Below, piece by piece: positions 1 to 8,611 of a DNA stretch of 64,000 nt. Position 1 is the first letter of the stretch. Every line of letters begins with the position of its first letter. Source of the stretch: Chryseobacterium oranimense (GTDB lineage: Bacteria > Bacteroidota > Bacteroidia > Flavobacteriales > Weeksellaceae); NCBI RefSeq assembly GCF_900129755.1, contig NZ_FQWT01000002.1, forward strand, positions 620,001 through 684,000, read 5' to 3'. The notes under the pieces were generated by a model that was not told the origin of the DNA, made no database searches, and saw nothing but the letters and a program-made list of their open reading frames with translations. The translations under genes were made by a program, and so were the position numbers.

Positions 1-152
1 CCGGCAATCCCTTTCTGAGTATCCGTGTGCTTAATAATTCCACTGACTTCAATAAGTTGCTGCTGAGCCTGTAAAAATCCCGTAAAGAAAAGGGCCAGGA
101 AAGAGATAAGATATAATTTCTGTTTATAATATTGGTGGTGTATGGATTTCAC
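1..152 (-). CDS. N-terminus of a probable TonB-dependent outer-membrane receptor (partial)
   Basis: Only the first 50 codons lie in the window; the gene continues beyond base 1. It opens with GTG at 152-150. An in-frame TAA lies seven codons upstream and there is no ATG between, so GTG is the likely start. Residues 5-33 form a signal peptide with a hydrophobic core and a cleavage site near FLQAQ. The mature part begins with a VSGIIKHTDTQKGIAG-like stretch. This is the style of the carboxypeptidase-regulatory beta-sandwich that precedes the plug of SusC/RagA-type and other TonB-dependent receptors in Bacteroidota. It could instead be another secreted protein carrying that domain, because nothing of the plug or barrel is visible. 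Confidence 0.5.
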   Translation of the reverse strand, partial: MKSIHHQYYKQKLYLISFLALFFTGFLQAQQQLIEVSGIIKHTDTQKGIA

Positions 153-290
153 TTGTATAAAATTTAGGGTTTAAAAATGATTTATGTGTTGTCTATCAAT
201 TAATGAACAGCACATACACATTCGTATCCCTAAAAGATTCCTGTAGTGTTTTCTGGCATTTTTCTGCCTGTAAAGAAGATTGATCATATT

Positions 291-1964
291 TTATGGTAGG
301 GTTTGTAAATAGCGGTAAGAGAAATCTCCGAATGTTTCCTCCGGTTTTCTTTGCTCCGAATAAATTGCGAAAAGTTCATCAAGAGTTTGCAGAATCTCTT
401 CTTCGCCGATGTTTTCTTTAAATTTTGTATTCAGGCGCATTCCCAGTCTGTCTCCACCGATATGAAGGTTATATTCGCCATAAGCCGTTCCCACGAATCC
501 GATTTCGGCATTGGGAGATCTTCCGCAGCCATTGGGGCAGCCTGTCATTCTGATGGTTATATCTTCATTCTGAAGACCGTATTTTTCAAGAAGGGGTTCT
601 ATTTTAGTGACTAAAGATGGTAAATAACGCTGAGCCTCTGCCAGTGCCAATGAACAGGTATTCAGTGCCACACAGGCCACAGAGTTTTTGCGCAAAGCAC
701 TGGCTTCATCCGTATAACCGGAAATTCCTGATTCTTTCAGAAGAGCCTCAATTTCAGCCTTATCATTTTCTGAAATATCGGACAGGATCAGGTTTTGATT
801 ACATGTAAAACGGAAAGTCACTTTTCCGGTCTCTGCAATTTTCAAAAGCCCTGATTTTAAAGGGTATCCTTCAATATCCAGTACCCTTCCGTGTTCTACA
901 AATAAGGTATAAAACCATTTCCCTTCATGGTTTTGTGTCCATCCGTAACGGTCTTTTCTCTGTTTAAATTTAAATTCTCTTGCCGGTTCAAAGCTGAAAC
1001 CGCATCTTTTCTCTACTTCTGCTCTGTAACCTTCGATGCCAAGTTTATCTATCGTATATTTTAACCTTGATAATTTCCGGTCACTTCTGTTTCCAAAATC
1101 GCGCTGTACGGTGATAATTTCATATACAGCTTTCACTACCTTTTCTTCAGTATCCACAAATCCCAGCACAGACGCCAGACGGGCATACGTAGCCTCGTTG
1201 CCGTGGGTGGCGCCAAGCCCGCCGCCTGCCGCAATATTATATCCTACAATTTTATCATTTTCTATAATGGCAATCAGGCCAATATCATTGATAAAAACAT
1301 CCACATCATTATTGGGCGGAACCGCAATTCCTATTTTAAGTTTTCTCGGCAGATACCTGTCCTGGTACAAAGGATCTTCCTCTTCTTTTCTGTTGATCAC
1401 CAACTCGTCATCGATCCACAGATCATAGTAGGCTTTGGTTTTCGGCAGACACATTTCACTGATCTTTCCTGCCAGCTCAAAAGCTTCCTGATGCAGGGGC
1501 GATTCGGAAGGGTTGGAAGTACAGGTTACATTCCGGTTCACATCCCCACATGCTGCTATAGAATCCAGATGCTGAAGATTGAAGCTCTGAATAGTCGGCT
1601 TTACGTGAGATTTTAAAATCCCGTGCAGCTGGATGGTCTGGCGGGTCGTTATTTTAATGACTCCTGTGGAATGTGCTCCTGCAATGTCATTGAGCCCAAC
1701 CCATTGTTCCGGCGTCAAAAAACCTCCAGGAAGCCTTAGTCGGATCATGTATGAATACAGCCATTCCAGTTTTTTTCTTACTCTTTCTTCGCGTCTGTCC
1801 CTGTCATCCTGCTGGTACATCCCATGAAACTTGATGAGCGTCTGGTCATCTTCCCTGATGGCTCCTGTGAAATCGTCCAAAAGGCTTTCCTTTAAGGTTC
1901 CTCTGAGGCCGTTGCTACCTGTTTTTATCCTTTCTACCGGGGAAAGGTTATTTTTATCTGTCAT
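291..1964 (-). CDS. cysI: Assimilatory sulfite reductase, hemoprotein subunit
   Basis: Beta subunit of NADPH-sulfite reductase, which reduces sulfite to sulfide with six electrons at a coupled siroheme/4Fe-4S centre in the cytoplasm. At 557 residues it is close to the usual 570. Two ferredoxin-like half-domains and two sirohaem-binding domains are recognisable. The cluster ligands are Cys431 and Cys437 (CVALNTC) and Cys476 and Cys480 (CPNGC), with the same spacing as in the E. coli enzyme. It is the last gene of the sulfate-assimilation cluster, 17 bases after cysJ, its electron-donating partner. Siroheme would come from the cobA product encoded two genes upstream. No terminator hairpin is evident between its stop and the receptor gene that follows. 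Confidence 0.95.
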   Translation of the reverse strand: MTDKNNLSPVERIKTGSNGLRGTLKESLLDDFTGAIREDDQTLIKFHGMYQQDDRDRREERVRKKLEWLYSYMIRLRLPGGFLTPEQWVGLNDIAGAHSTGVIKITTRQTIQLHGILKSHVKPTIQSFNLQHLDSIAACGDVNRNVTCTSNPSESPLHQEAFELAGKISEMCLPKTKAYYDLWIDDELVINRKEEEDPLYQDRYLPRKLKIGIAVPPNNDVDVFINDIGLIAIIENDKIVGYNIAAGGGLGATHGNEATYARLASVLGFVDTEEKVVKAVYEIITVQRDFGNRSDRKLSRLKYTIDKLGIEGYRAEVEKRCGFSFEPAREFKFKQRKDRYGWTQNHEGKWFYTLFVEHGRVLDIEGYPLKSGLLKIAETGKVTFRFTCNQNLILSDISENDKAEIEALLKESGISGYTDEASALRKNSVACVALNTCSLALAEAQRYLPSLVTKIEPLLEKYGLQNEDITIRMTGCPNGCGRSPNAEIGFVGTAYGEYNLHIGGDRLGMRLNTKFKENIGEEEILQTLDELFAIYSEQRKPEETFGDFSYRYLQTLP

Positions 1965-1981
1965 TGTTATCCATTTATGAT

Positions 1982-3697
1982 TTAATACACATCTTTTACG
2001 TATCTCCCGCTGAGTTCCAGCTCTTCAAGATAAGCCTGCGCTTCTTCTAAAGTCTGTTTTCCCTTGTCCTGAAGGATGTTCAGAATTGTTTTCTCTACAT
2101 CTTTACTCATAGGATCTTTAGCTCCGCATATATACACGGATGCTCCTCCTTCCAGCCAGTGGTATACTTCCTGGGCTTTCTGCTTCAGCCTGTGCTGTAC
2201 ATATATTTTTTCTGCTGTATCTCTGGAAAAGGCAAGATCAAGATGGGTAAGTGTTCCTGTTTTGAGGAAGTCCTGAAGTTCTGCCTGGTAAAGGAAATCT
2301 GAGACAAAGTTCCGGTCCCCGAAAAAAAGCCAGTTTCTCCCTTCTGCACCTATAGCATCCCTTTCGTAAAGGAAAGACCTGAAAGGGGCAATCCCGGTTC
2401 CCGGCCCGATCATAATAATGTCTTTATCCTGGTTCGGAAGTCTGAAATGTTTGGCTTCCTGAATGTAGAATTCAAGGTCTTCTCCTTCATTAAAAGCGGA
2501 AAGAAAGCCACTGCACAGTCCATTCTGCTTTTTATCGCTGATCAGGAACTCAGATTTGGCTACGGTAATATGAATTTCAGTATCGCCATGAGCTTCCAGT
2601 GATGATGAAATGGAATATAAACGGGGCGACTGACCTGTTAAAATGCCGATCACCTGTTCAAATTCTGCTGCACTTTTTACAGGATAGATCCGAAGGAGAT
2701 CAAGAAGGCTTAATCGTACTTCAGGAATATTCTGACCTGTGATTTGGGCGTATTGAGCAACCGTAGATTTAAGGAGATAGCTTATATTCAGATGTTTATA
2801 CAGCAGTTCTTCTGCACTGGCAGTAATTTTTGAGGTTACAATTTGCTTTTGGGCGTCAATTCCGGTCAAAGAAATGATTTCATCCACTTCTGTTCTTGGG
2901 TTGAAAGCCATCACTCCCAGAGCATCTCCGGGGCTGTAAACAAGGGGTTCTTCGGTTTCTATTTCGATGTGGTAGGTTTCCTTATCAGATCCGATATCAT
3001 TCAGGTTAATGATGGATGAAACTTTTCCCTGGTATTTTTTTCTTCCCGTGGATGTTTTTGGCGATATCGTACTTTTCTGGCTGCTTTCTGCTGTTTTACT
3101 GACTACATTTAAGATATGTTCGGCCCAGCTGTGGGATTCCTGCTCATAATCAACATCACATTTTTTTAGAGGAATGATTCGCTGTGCTCCTAATACTTCA
3201 AGACGTGCATCCACATCTTCTCCTGTTTTACAAAACAGAGGATAACTGCTGTCTCCCAGTGCCAGGACTCCAAATTTCAGGTTGCTGAGATCCGGATCGT
3301 TTTCATGAAGATGATCATAAAATTTCTTTGCAAGAATCGGAGGTTCTCCTTCTCCCTGCGTACTGATAATAATAAAGAAAAAGTCTTCTTTCAAAAGATC
3401 TTTCGGCTTATACTGGGAAAGATCTGCCAGCTTCACCTGAATGCCTTTTTTCTTAATAATTCCGGCCAGTTCTACTGCCAGTTTTTTGCTGTTCCCCGTT
3501 TCAGTACCGTAAGCAAGGGTAATTTTTTTGGCAGAAACAGTTTCGGCATGAGCAGCCGGCGAAGGAATATCCTGTACTGTAACGGAAGAACCTGCAATAC
3601 CGGCGAGAAAACCACTGGCCCAGACAGCTTCATCTCTGGAGAAGCTTCCGGATATTTCTTTCAGGGCATTTAATTTAGTTTCAGACAGCATATTCAA
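1982..3697 (-). CDS. cysJ: Assimilatory sulfite reductase, flavoprotein subunit
   Basis: Alpha subunit of sulfite reductase, passing electrons from NADPH through FAD and FMN to CysI. Domains in order: a poorly conserved N-terminal 55 residues; a flavodoxin-like FMN domain (about 57-200, with YGTETGN at 63-69); an FAD-binding domain with the RLYSIS motif near 360; and an NADPH-binding domain with GPGTGIAPFRSFL near 432. The C-terminus, RYVKDVY, is typical of the family. The first codons overlap the end of cobA by 17 bases. An alternative ATG two codons in (3691) would shorten the overlap to 11 bases. Either way translation is probably coupled to cobA. Confidence 0.95.
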   Translation of the reverse strand: MNMLSETKLNALKEISGSFSRDEAVWASGFLAGIAGSSVTVQDIPSPAAHAETVSAKKITLAYGTETGNSKKLAVELAGIIKKKGIQVKLADLSQYKPKDLLKEDFFFIIISTQGEGEPPILAKKFYDHLHENDPDLSNLKFGVLALGDSSYPLFCKTGEDVDARLEVLGAQRIIPLKKCDVDYEQESHSWAEHILNVVSKTAESSQKSTISPKTSTGRKKYQGKVSSIINLNDIGSDKETYHIEIETEEPLVYSPGDALGVMAFNPRTEVDEIISLTGIDAQKQIVTSKITASAEELLYKHLNISYLLKSTVAQYAQITGQNIPEVRLSLLDLLRIYPVKSAAEFEQVIGILTGQSPRLYSISSSLEAHGDTEIHITVAKSEFLISDKKQNGLCSGFLSAFNEGEDLEFYIQEAKHFRLPNQDKDIIMIGPGTGIAPFRSFLYERDAIGAEGRNWLFFGDRNFVSDFLYQAELQDFLKTGTLTHLDLAFSRDTAEKIYVQHRLKQKAQEVYHWLEGGASVYICGAKDPMSKDVEKTILNILQDKGKQTLEEAQAYLEELELSGRYVKDVY

Positions 3698-4526
3698 ATA
3701 TATTTTGAGGGTTTGATACTAAGGTTCCATTGGTTACAGATTTAAAATAAATCCCTTCCTGTATAGGCTCTTTCAGCCAGGAAAATTCTTCATGCAGGTT
3801 CACTACTTTCCCGATAATAACCAATGACGGTGATACAAAATCCTTTTTTCCCAATTTTTCATGAAAATCTTCGAGAGAAGCGGTGTATACTTTCTGGTAA
3901 GGGGTGGTAGCCTGTTCAATGACGGCGATCTTTTTGCCTTCTGTTTTTCCTACTGATAAAAACTGATCGACCAAACCTTCCAGATTTCCTTTAGACATAT
4001 AAAAAACAAGGGTGTCTTCTGATGCTCCGAGTTCTTCCCAGTAGTCACTGCTGAGAATTTCGGTTTTGTAATAAGTCAGGAAACGGACTGACGTGGCGTA
4101 GCCTCTTGCTGTTAAAGGCATTCCGGCATAGGCAGCCGCCCCCGAAGCCGCTGTGATTCCCGGAACAATTTCAAATGGAATATTGTGTTGTTTCAAAACT
4201 TGAAGCTCGTCCAGAACATTGGAAAAAAAGGAAATATCTCCTCCTTTGAGCCTGACCACAGTTTTTCCCTGTAAAGCATAATCAACGATTAATGTATTGA
4301 TCCGGGATTGCGGTGTGGAAGCATTTTTACTGCATTCTTTTCCCACATATATAATTTCTGCTTTTTTACCGGCATAACGTTCTATGATTTCGGGACTTAC
4401 AAGACGGTCACATAAGATCACATCGGCTTTAGCAATGGCTTTTACGGCCTTTACAGTAATCAGATCAGGGTCGCCAGGTCCTGCGCCTACCAGGAAAACC
4501 TGTGGCGAATTGTTATTTTGTTTCAT
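3681..4526 (-). CDS. cobA: Uroporphyrinogen-III C-methyltransferase (siroheme branch)
   Basis: SAM-dependent methyltransferase that converts uroporphyrinogen III to precorrin-2, the committed step toward the siroheme used by CysI. The tetrapyrrole-methylase fold is shown by the N-terminal GAGPGDPDLIT loop (residues 14-24), the ADVILCDRLVS segment, RLKGGD and the GITAASGAAAYAG SAM-binding stretch. After RLKGGD the usual PFxFGRGGEE is replaced by ISFFSNVLDEL, a visible deviation from textbook SUMT. There is no fused CysG-type dehydrogenase/ferrochelatase domain and no such gene in the window, so later siroheme steps must be encoded elsewhere. It sits between cysK and cysJ and overlaps cysJ. Confidence 0.9.
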   Translation of the reverse strand: MKQNNNSPQVFLVGAGPGDPDLITVKAVKAIAKADVILCDRLVSPEIIERYAGKKAEIIYVGKECSKNASTPQSRINTLIVDYALQGKTVVRLKGGDISFFSNVLDELQVLKQHNIPFEIVPGITAASGAAAYAGMPLTARGYATSVRFLTYYKTEILSSDYWEELGASEDTLVFYMSKGNLEGLVDQFLSVGKTEGKKIAVIEQATTPYQKVYTASLEDFHEKLGKKDFVSPSLVIIGKVVNLHEEFSWLKEPIQEGIYFKSVTNGTLVSNPQNIFEYAV

Positions 4527-4550
4527 TTTAAATCTTTTTATTAGTGACGT

Positions 4551-5462
4551 CTAGAAGAGCCCTTCAATAGACAGGTATCTTTCGCCTGTATCATAATTCA
4601 CAGTCAAAATGCTGGATCCGGCAGGTATTTCAGGTAGTTTTTTTGCTACTGCAGCCAAAGCGGCCCCGGTAGAAATTCCGACGAAAAGCCCTTCTTTTTT
4701 GGCGGCTTCCTTTGTATGTTCAAAAGCTTCGTCTTTACCGATCTGAATAATTTCATCTAAAAGAGCGGTATCAAGAATGGACGGAACAAATCCAGCTCCT
4801 AAGCCCTGCAACGGATGAGGCGCCGGAGCTCCTCCACTAAGGACAGGTGAAAGTTCCGGTTCTACAGCAATAACTTTGATATCGGGGAACTGCTGTTTTA
4901 GAACTTTTGCAATTCCTGTAATGTGGCCGCCGGTTCCCACGCCTGTGATGAGATAATCAAGTCCGTCAGGAAAATCTTTAATGATTTCCTGTGCAGTGGT
5001 TTCTACGTGCACTTTTACGTTGGCCGGGTTGTCAAACTGTCTCGGGATCCAGGAATTCGGGGTCTGCTGTGCCAGCTCTTCTGCCTTTTCAATGGCTCCT
5101 TTCATTCCTTTTTCTCTGGGAGTCAGAACGAATTCTGCTCCATATGATTCCATAATTTTGCGGCGTTCCAGACTCATACTTTCAGGCATCACAAGGATGA
5201 GTTTATAGTTTTTTACAGCAGCTACCAGAGCGAGTCCTATTCCTGTGTTTCCGCTGGTAGGTTCGATGATAACACTATCTTTGTTCAAAAGTCCTTTGGC
5301 TTCTGCATCCTCGATCATGGATAAAGCAATTCTGTCTTTGATGCTTCCTCCGGGATTGGATTTTTCAAGTTTGATCCAAACCTCGTGTTCTGTACCGAAA
5401 AGTTTATTAATTTTTACAACCGGGGTATTTCCGATGGTTTCTAATGTGTTCTGGAACTTCAT
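4551..5462 (-). CDS. cysK: Cysteine synthase (O-acetylserine sulfhydrylase)
   Basis: PLP enzyme that joins sulfide to O-acetylserine, giving cysteine. At 303 residues it is full length for the CysK/CysM group. Lys42, in NPGGSIKDR, is the Schiff-base lysine. PTSGNTGIG binds the substrate carboxylate, and [10 protein letters not shown] is the PLP phosphate loop. The neighbours explain both substrates: cysE upstream makes O-acetylserine and cysJI downstream makes sulfide. The motifs alone do not separate CysK from CysM. In Bacillus the Rrf2 regulator CymR acts in complex with CysK; since this cluster starts with an Rrf2 gene, a similar interaction is possible here, but that is inference. Confidence 0.92.
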   Translation of the reverse strand: MKFQNTLETIGNTPVVKINKLFGTEHEVWIKLEKSNPGGSIKDRIALSMIEDAEAKGLLNKDSVIIEPTSGNTGIGLALVAAVKNYKLILVMPESMSLERRKIMESYGAEFVLTPREKGMKGAIEKAEELAQQTPNSWIPRQFDNPANVKVHVETTAQEIIKDFPDGLDYLITGVGTGGHITGIAKVLKQQFPDIKVIAVEPELSPVLSGGAPAPHPLQGLGAGFVPSILDTALLDEIIQIGKDEAFEHTKEAAKKEGLFVGISTGAALAAVAKKLPEIPAGSSILTVNYDTGERYLSIEGLF

Positions 5463-5517
5463 ACCGACTCAATTTTATGTTGTTTTTTATATTTTAACCA
5501 TTAAGAATTTATCATTG

Positions 5518-6348
5518 CTATATCACAAATGTTAAAGATTCCGGGAGCGGCCCGTTGTCTTTTATCTTTATTTCACTTTTATTATAGACCAGAGAATTGG
5601 GCGGAACATCCTGTGTGATCCAGACATTTCCTCCGATAATACTGTCTCTGCCTATGGTTGTACTGCCTCCTAAAATGGTCGCTCCTGAATAAATAATGAC
5701 ATGGTCTTCAATATTGGGATGCCTTTTTTCGTTGGCCTTATCTTTTGAAACATTCAAAGCTCCGAGGGTTACTCCCTGATACAGCTTCACATGATTCCCG
5801 ATCCGGGTGGTTTCCCCTATGACGATTCCAGTTCCGTGGTCAATAAAGAAATGTTCTCCAATGACCGCTCCGGGATGAATATCTATTCCTGTTCTGCTGT
5901 GAGCATATTCCGATATCACACGAGGCAGGGTTTTCACGTTCTGAATCCACAGCTGATGGGAAATTCTGTAAACATACGCTGCAAAAAATCCCGGATAGGA
6001 AAGAAGGATTTCTTCCAGAGATTCCGTAGCAGGATCAAATTCCAGGATGGATTCGGCATCAAGGACCAGTTTATTATAAATATCGGGAAGTACGTTAAAG
6101 AAATCTTCGGTCTGCTTTTCAGCTAAAACCTCATCCTGCGTGGTACTTTTAACCAAATTCAAGAGAAGTTTACCTAATCGCTCAAACTCATTCTGAAGAT
6201 GATCTTCCGTATTTACTTCCTGGCAAAGAAACAAGTTGCCGTAAAGCTCTTTGACAAAATTTTCCATGCTTGTTTTATCAAAGAAGCCTCCAGAGCTGCC
6301 GTTCTTTTTTTCAAGGACTTTTTTAATAAAATAATCTGAAACTGCCAT
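5518..6348 (-). CDS. cysE: Serine O-acetyltransferase
   Basis: Acetylates serine with acetyl-CoA to O-acetylserine, the carbon acceptor for CysK. The 276-residue protein has an N-terminal helical region (about 1-150) and a C-terminal left-handed beta helix built of hexapeptide repeats. The HPGAVIGEHFFIDHGTGIVIGE segment carries the catalytic Asp-His pair (given here by its key residues D and H of IDHG). The LYQGVTLGAL loop and the GGNVWIT turn near the end are typical. It lies 3 bases after cysN and 55 bases before cysK, in line with a common transcript. The N-terminal region is longer than in minimal EpsC-type enzymes. Confidence 0.92.
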   Translation of the reverse strand: MAVSDYFIKKVLEKKNGSSGGFFDKTSMENFVKELYGNLFLCQEVNTEDHLQNEFERLGKLLLNLVKSTTQDEVLAEKQTEDFFNVLPDIYNKLVLDAESILEFDPATESLEEILLSYPGFFAAYVYRISHQLWIQNVKTLPRVISEYAHSRTGIDIHPGAVIGEHFFIDHGTGIVIGETTRIGNHVKLYQGVTLGALNVSKDKANEKRHPNIEDHVIIYSGATILGGSTTIGRDSIIGGNVWITQDVPPNSLVYNKSEIKIKDNGPLPESLTFVI

Positions 6349-6351
6349 GAT

Positions 6352-7590
6352 CTACTGAATTATACATGCTGCCACCGTCGCATTGGAGGTTTCATCCACT
6401 AAAATGGCCGATCCCGTTTTCTTATTGCTTATAAAATCGTCAAATACTAAAGGCTGCGCTGTACGAATCGTTACTTTTGCTATTTCATTGAGCTTGATTC
6501 CTTCATCCGCACTTTCTTTTTCGAGAGTATTGACATCAATTTTATAGTCCACCTGCTTTACCACAGCCTTCAACTGCCTGCTGTGATGCTGCAAAACATA
6601 TTTATTTCCAGGCTGAAGACCTTTCTGATCCAGCCAGCACAGTAAAACCTCTATTTCTTTTTCAACTTTGGGAAGTTCTTCTGCCGAGGTGAAGAAATCT
6701 CCCCTGCTGATATCGATATCATCTTTAACCTGAATGACGGCCGGCTGCCCTTCAAAAGCTTCCTGAACCTCAGCACCATTGACTTCTATGGATGAAATCT
6801 CCGTGATAATCCCGGCGGGAAGAATAGCAATCTTATTTCCTTTCTGAAAACTGCCGCTTACGATTGGTCCTGCATACCCCCTGTAATCATGCAATTCCTC
6901 AGTCTGAGGACGGATGACATACTGCACCTGGAAACGGCTTCCGCTATTCTGCTCCTGATCAATCTGTACTTTTTCCAGGTATTCGAGAAGAGAGCTTCCT
7001 TTGTACCATCCGGTAACAGCCGACAGGGAAACAATATTGTCTCCTTTCAATGCGGAAATCGGAAAGTAGGTAACATCTTCCAGCCCCAGTTCTTCAGCAA
7101 TTCCGGAATAGTCTGCTTTTATGGCTTCAAAGACTTCTTCCGAATAGTCTACCATATCCATTTTATTGATGGCAACGGCTACCTTTTTCAGTTTCAGCAA
7201 TGAAGCGATGATGGAATGTCTTCTTGTCTGCTCAATAACTCCTTTCCGGGCATCGATCAGGATGATCATCAGGTCAGAATTGGAAGCTCCGGTAATCATA
7301 TTCCGGGTATACTGAACATGTCCCGGAGCATCTGCAATAATAAATTTCCTTCTGGATGTCGAAAAGTATCGGTAGGCGACATCAATGGTGATTCCCTGCT
7401 CTCTTTCTGCACGGAGCCCATCCGTTAAAAGGGCCAGATCCACACCGTCTTCATTTTTGTTTTTAGAATGTTTCTCAAGCACTTCCAGCTGATCCTGTAA
7501 AATACTCTTGCTATCGTAAAGCAGTCTTCCGATGAGGGTGCTTTTACCGTCATCTACGCTTCCTGCTGTTATTAATCTTAATATATCCAC
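6352..7590 (-). CDS. cysN: Sulfate adenylyltransferase, GTPase subunit 1
   Basis: GTPase subunit of ATP sulfurylase, whose GTP hydrolysis drives CysD to adenylate sulfate. Elongation-factor-like domains are visible: P-loop GSVDDGKS (residues 10-17), the switch-II motif DAPGHVQY near 91, and the guanine-specificity motif NKMD near 146. Two beta-barrel domains follow. At 412 residues it is shorter than the CysN-CysC fusions, and no APS kinase domain is present. The start is GTG at 7590-7588, directly before DILRLITAGSVDDGKS. A 102-base spacer with dyad and heptamer-like repeats separates it from cysD, so an internal promoter or processing site is possible. Confidence 0.94.
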   Translation of the reverse strand: MDILRLITAGSVDDGKSTLIGRLLYDSKSILQDQLEVLEKHSKNKNEDGVDLALLTDGLRAEREQGITIDVAYRYFSTSRRKFIIADAPGHVQYTRNMITGASNSDLMIILIDARKGVIEQTRRHSIIASLLKLKKVAVAINKMDMVDYSEEVFEAIKADYSGIAEELGLEDVTYFPISALKGDNIVSLSAVTGWYKGSSLLEYLEKVQIDQEQNSGSRFQVQYVIRPQTEELHDYRGYAGPIVSGSFQKGNKIAILPAGIITEISSIEVNGAEVQEAFEGQPAVIQVKDDIDISRGDFFTSAEELPKVEKEIEVLLCWLDQKGLQPGNKYVLQHHSRQLKAVVKQVDYKIDVNTLEKESADEGIKLNEIAKVTIRTAQPLVFDDFISNKKTGSAILVDETSNATVAACIIQ

Positions 7591-7595
7591 GATTT

Positions 7596-7692
7596 TTTAT
7601 AAATGATGATTGATCAATGATGAGTAATAAGTAATGGATAATGAGTAATATGTTGTATTCGCTATTGCTCATTACTCATTGTTCATTACTGA
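7596..7692. repeat. Repeat-rich spacer upstream of cysN
   Basis: The motif at 7596-7621, containing ATTGATCAAT, is shared with the thiL leader. After it come imperfect short direct repeats (GAGTAAT, AAGTAAT, GGATAAT, GAGTAAT) and a 10-base inverted repeat, AATGAGTAAT against ATTACTCATT. It is unlike the compact spacing of the rest of the sulfur cluster and may form RNA structure. Confidence 0.5.
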
Positions 7693-8601
7693 TTAAAAGT
7701 AGCCTCCTTTTTTACGGTCTTCCATTGCGGCTTCGGTCACTCGGTCGTCAATTCTGGTTTCGCCCCTTTCTGAAATTCTGGTGGCGACAATCTCCTCAAT
7801 GACTTTGTCTACGGTAGCTGCTTCAGATTCTACTGCGGCAGTACAGGTCATATCTCCTACGGTACGGTAACGGATCCGTTTTTTTGTTACCATATCACTT
7901 TCTTCCAGTACAGCAAATTCTGAATTCGCGATCCACTGTCCGTTGAGGTCCACTACTTCTCTTTCATGCGAGAAGTAAATAGATGGCAGCTCAATTTTCT
8001 CTCTTCTGATATAGTTCCATACATCCAGCTCTGTCCAGTTGCTGATCGGGAAAACCCTTACATTTTCTCCTTTATGGATTTTTCCGTTGAAAATATTCCA
8101 AAGCTCAGGACGCTGCAGTTTAGGATCCCACTGTCCGAATTCATCTCTTACAGAAAATATTCTTTCTTTTGCCCTGGCCTTTTCTTCGTCTCTACGTGCG
8201 CCTCCGATGCAAGAATCAAATTCAAATTCTTCAATGGTATCCAGTAGTGTAAAGGTCTGCAACCAGTTGCGGCTTGGGAATTTTCCTTTCGGTTCTGTGA
8301 GTTTTCTTTCACGAATGGTATCTTCTACCTTTCTTACAATCAGGTCGACATTCAGTTTTGTGGCGAGATCGTCTCTGAAGCTTAAAACTTCCGGAAAATT
8401 GTGCCCTGTATCTACATGAACAAATTTGAAAGGAATTTTCCCGTGGGGAAATGCTTTTGCCGAAAGATGAGCCAGTACAATACTGTCTTTTCCGCCACTG
8501 AACAGTAAAGCCGGACGCTCAAACTGTCCTGCCACTTCCCTCAGTATATAGATGGATTCTGCTTCTAACTGATCTAAATAATTTAAATGATATAATGACA
8601 T
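7693..8601 (-). CDS. cysD: Sulfate adenylyltransferase subunit 2
   Basis: Catalytic subunit of ATP sulfurylase, forming APS from sulfate and ATP together with CysN. I place the start at the ATG at 8601, giving MSLYHLNYLDQLEAESI and 302 residues, the usual CysD length and N-terminus. The reading frame stays open upstream to 8718, but that would overlap cysH by more than 100 bases and add a non-conserved tail. The PP-loop SGGKDS (35-40) binds ATP, and FVHVDTGHNFPE and SNWTELDVWNYI are characteristic. The gene begins 10 bases after the cysH stop, consistent with one transcript. Confidence 0.94.
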   Translation of the reverse strand: MSLYHLNYLDQLEAESIYILREVAGQFERPALLFSGGKDSIVLAHLSAKAFPHGKIPFKFVHVDTGHNFPEVLSFRDDLATKLNVDLIVRKVEDTIRERKLTEPKGKFPSRNWLQTFTLLDTIEEFEFDSCIGGARRDEEKARAKERIFSVRDEFGQWDPKLQRPELWNIFNGKIHKGENVRVFPISNWTELDVWNYIRREKIELPSIYFSHEREVVDLNGQWIANSEFAVLEESDMVTKKRIRYRTVGDMTCTAAVESEAATVDKVIEEIVATRISERGETRIDDRVTEAAMEDRKKGGYF

Positions 8602-8611
8602 ATTGAATTTT

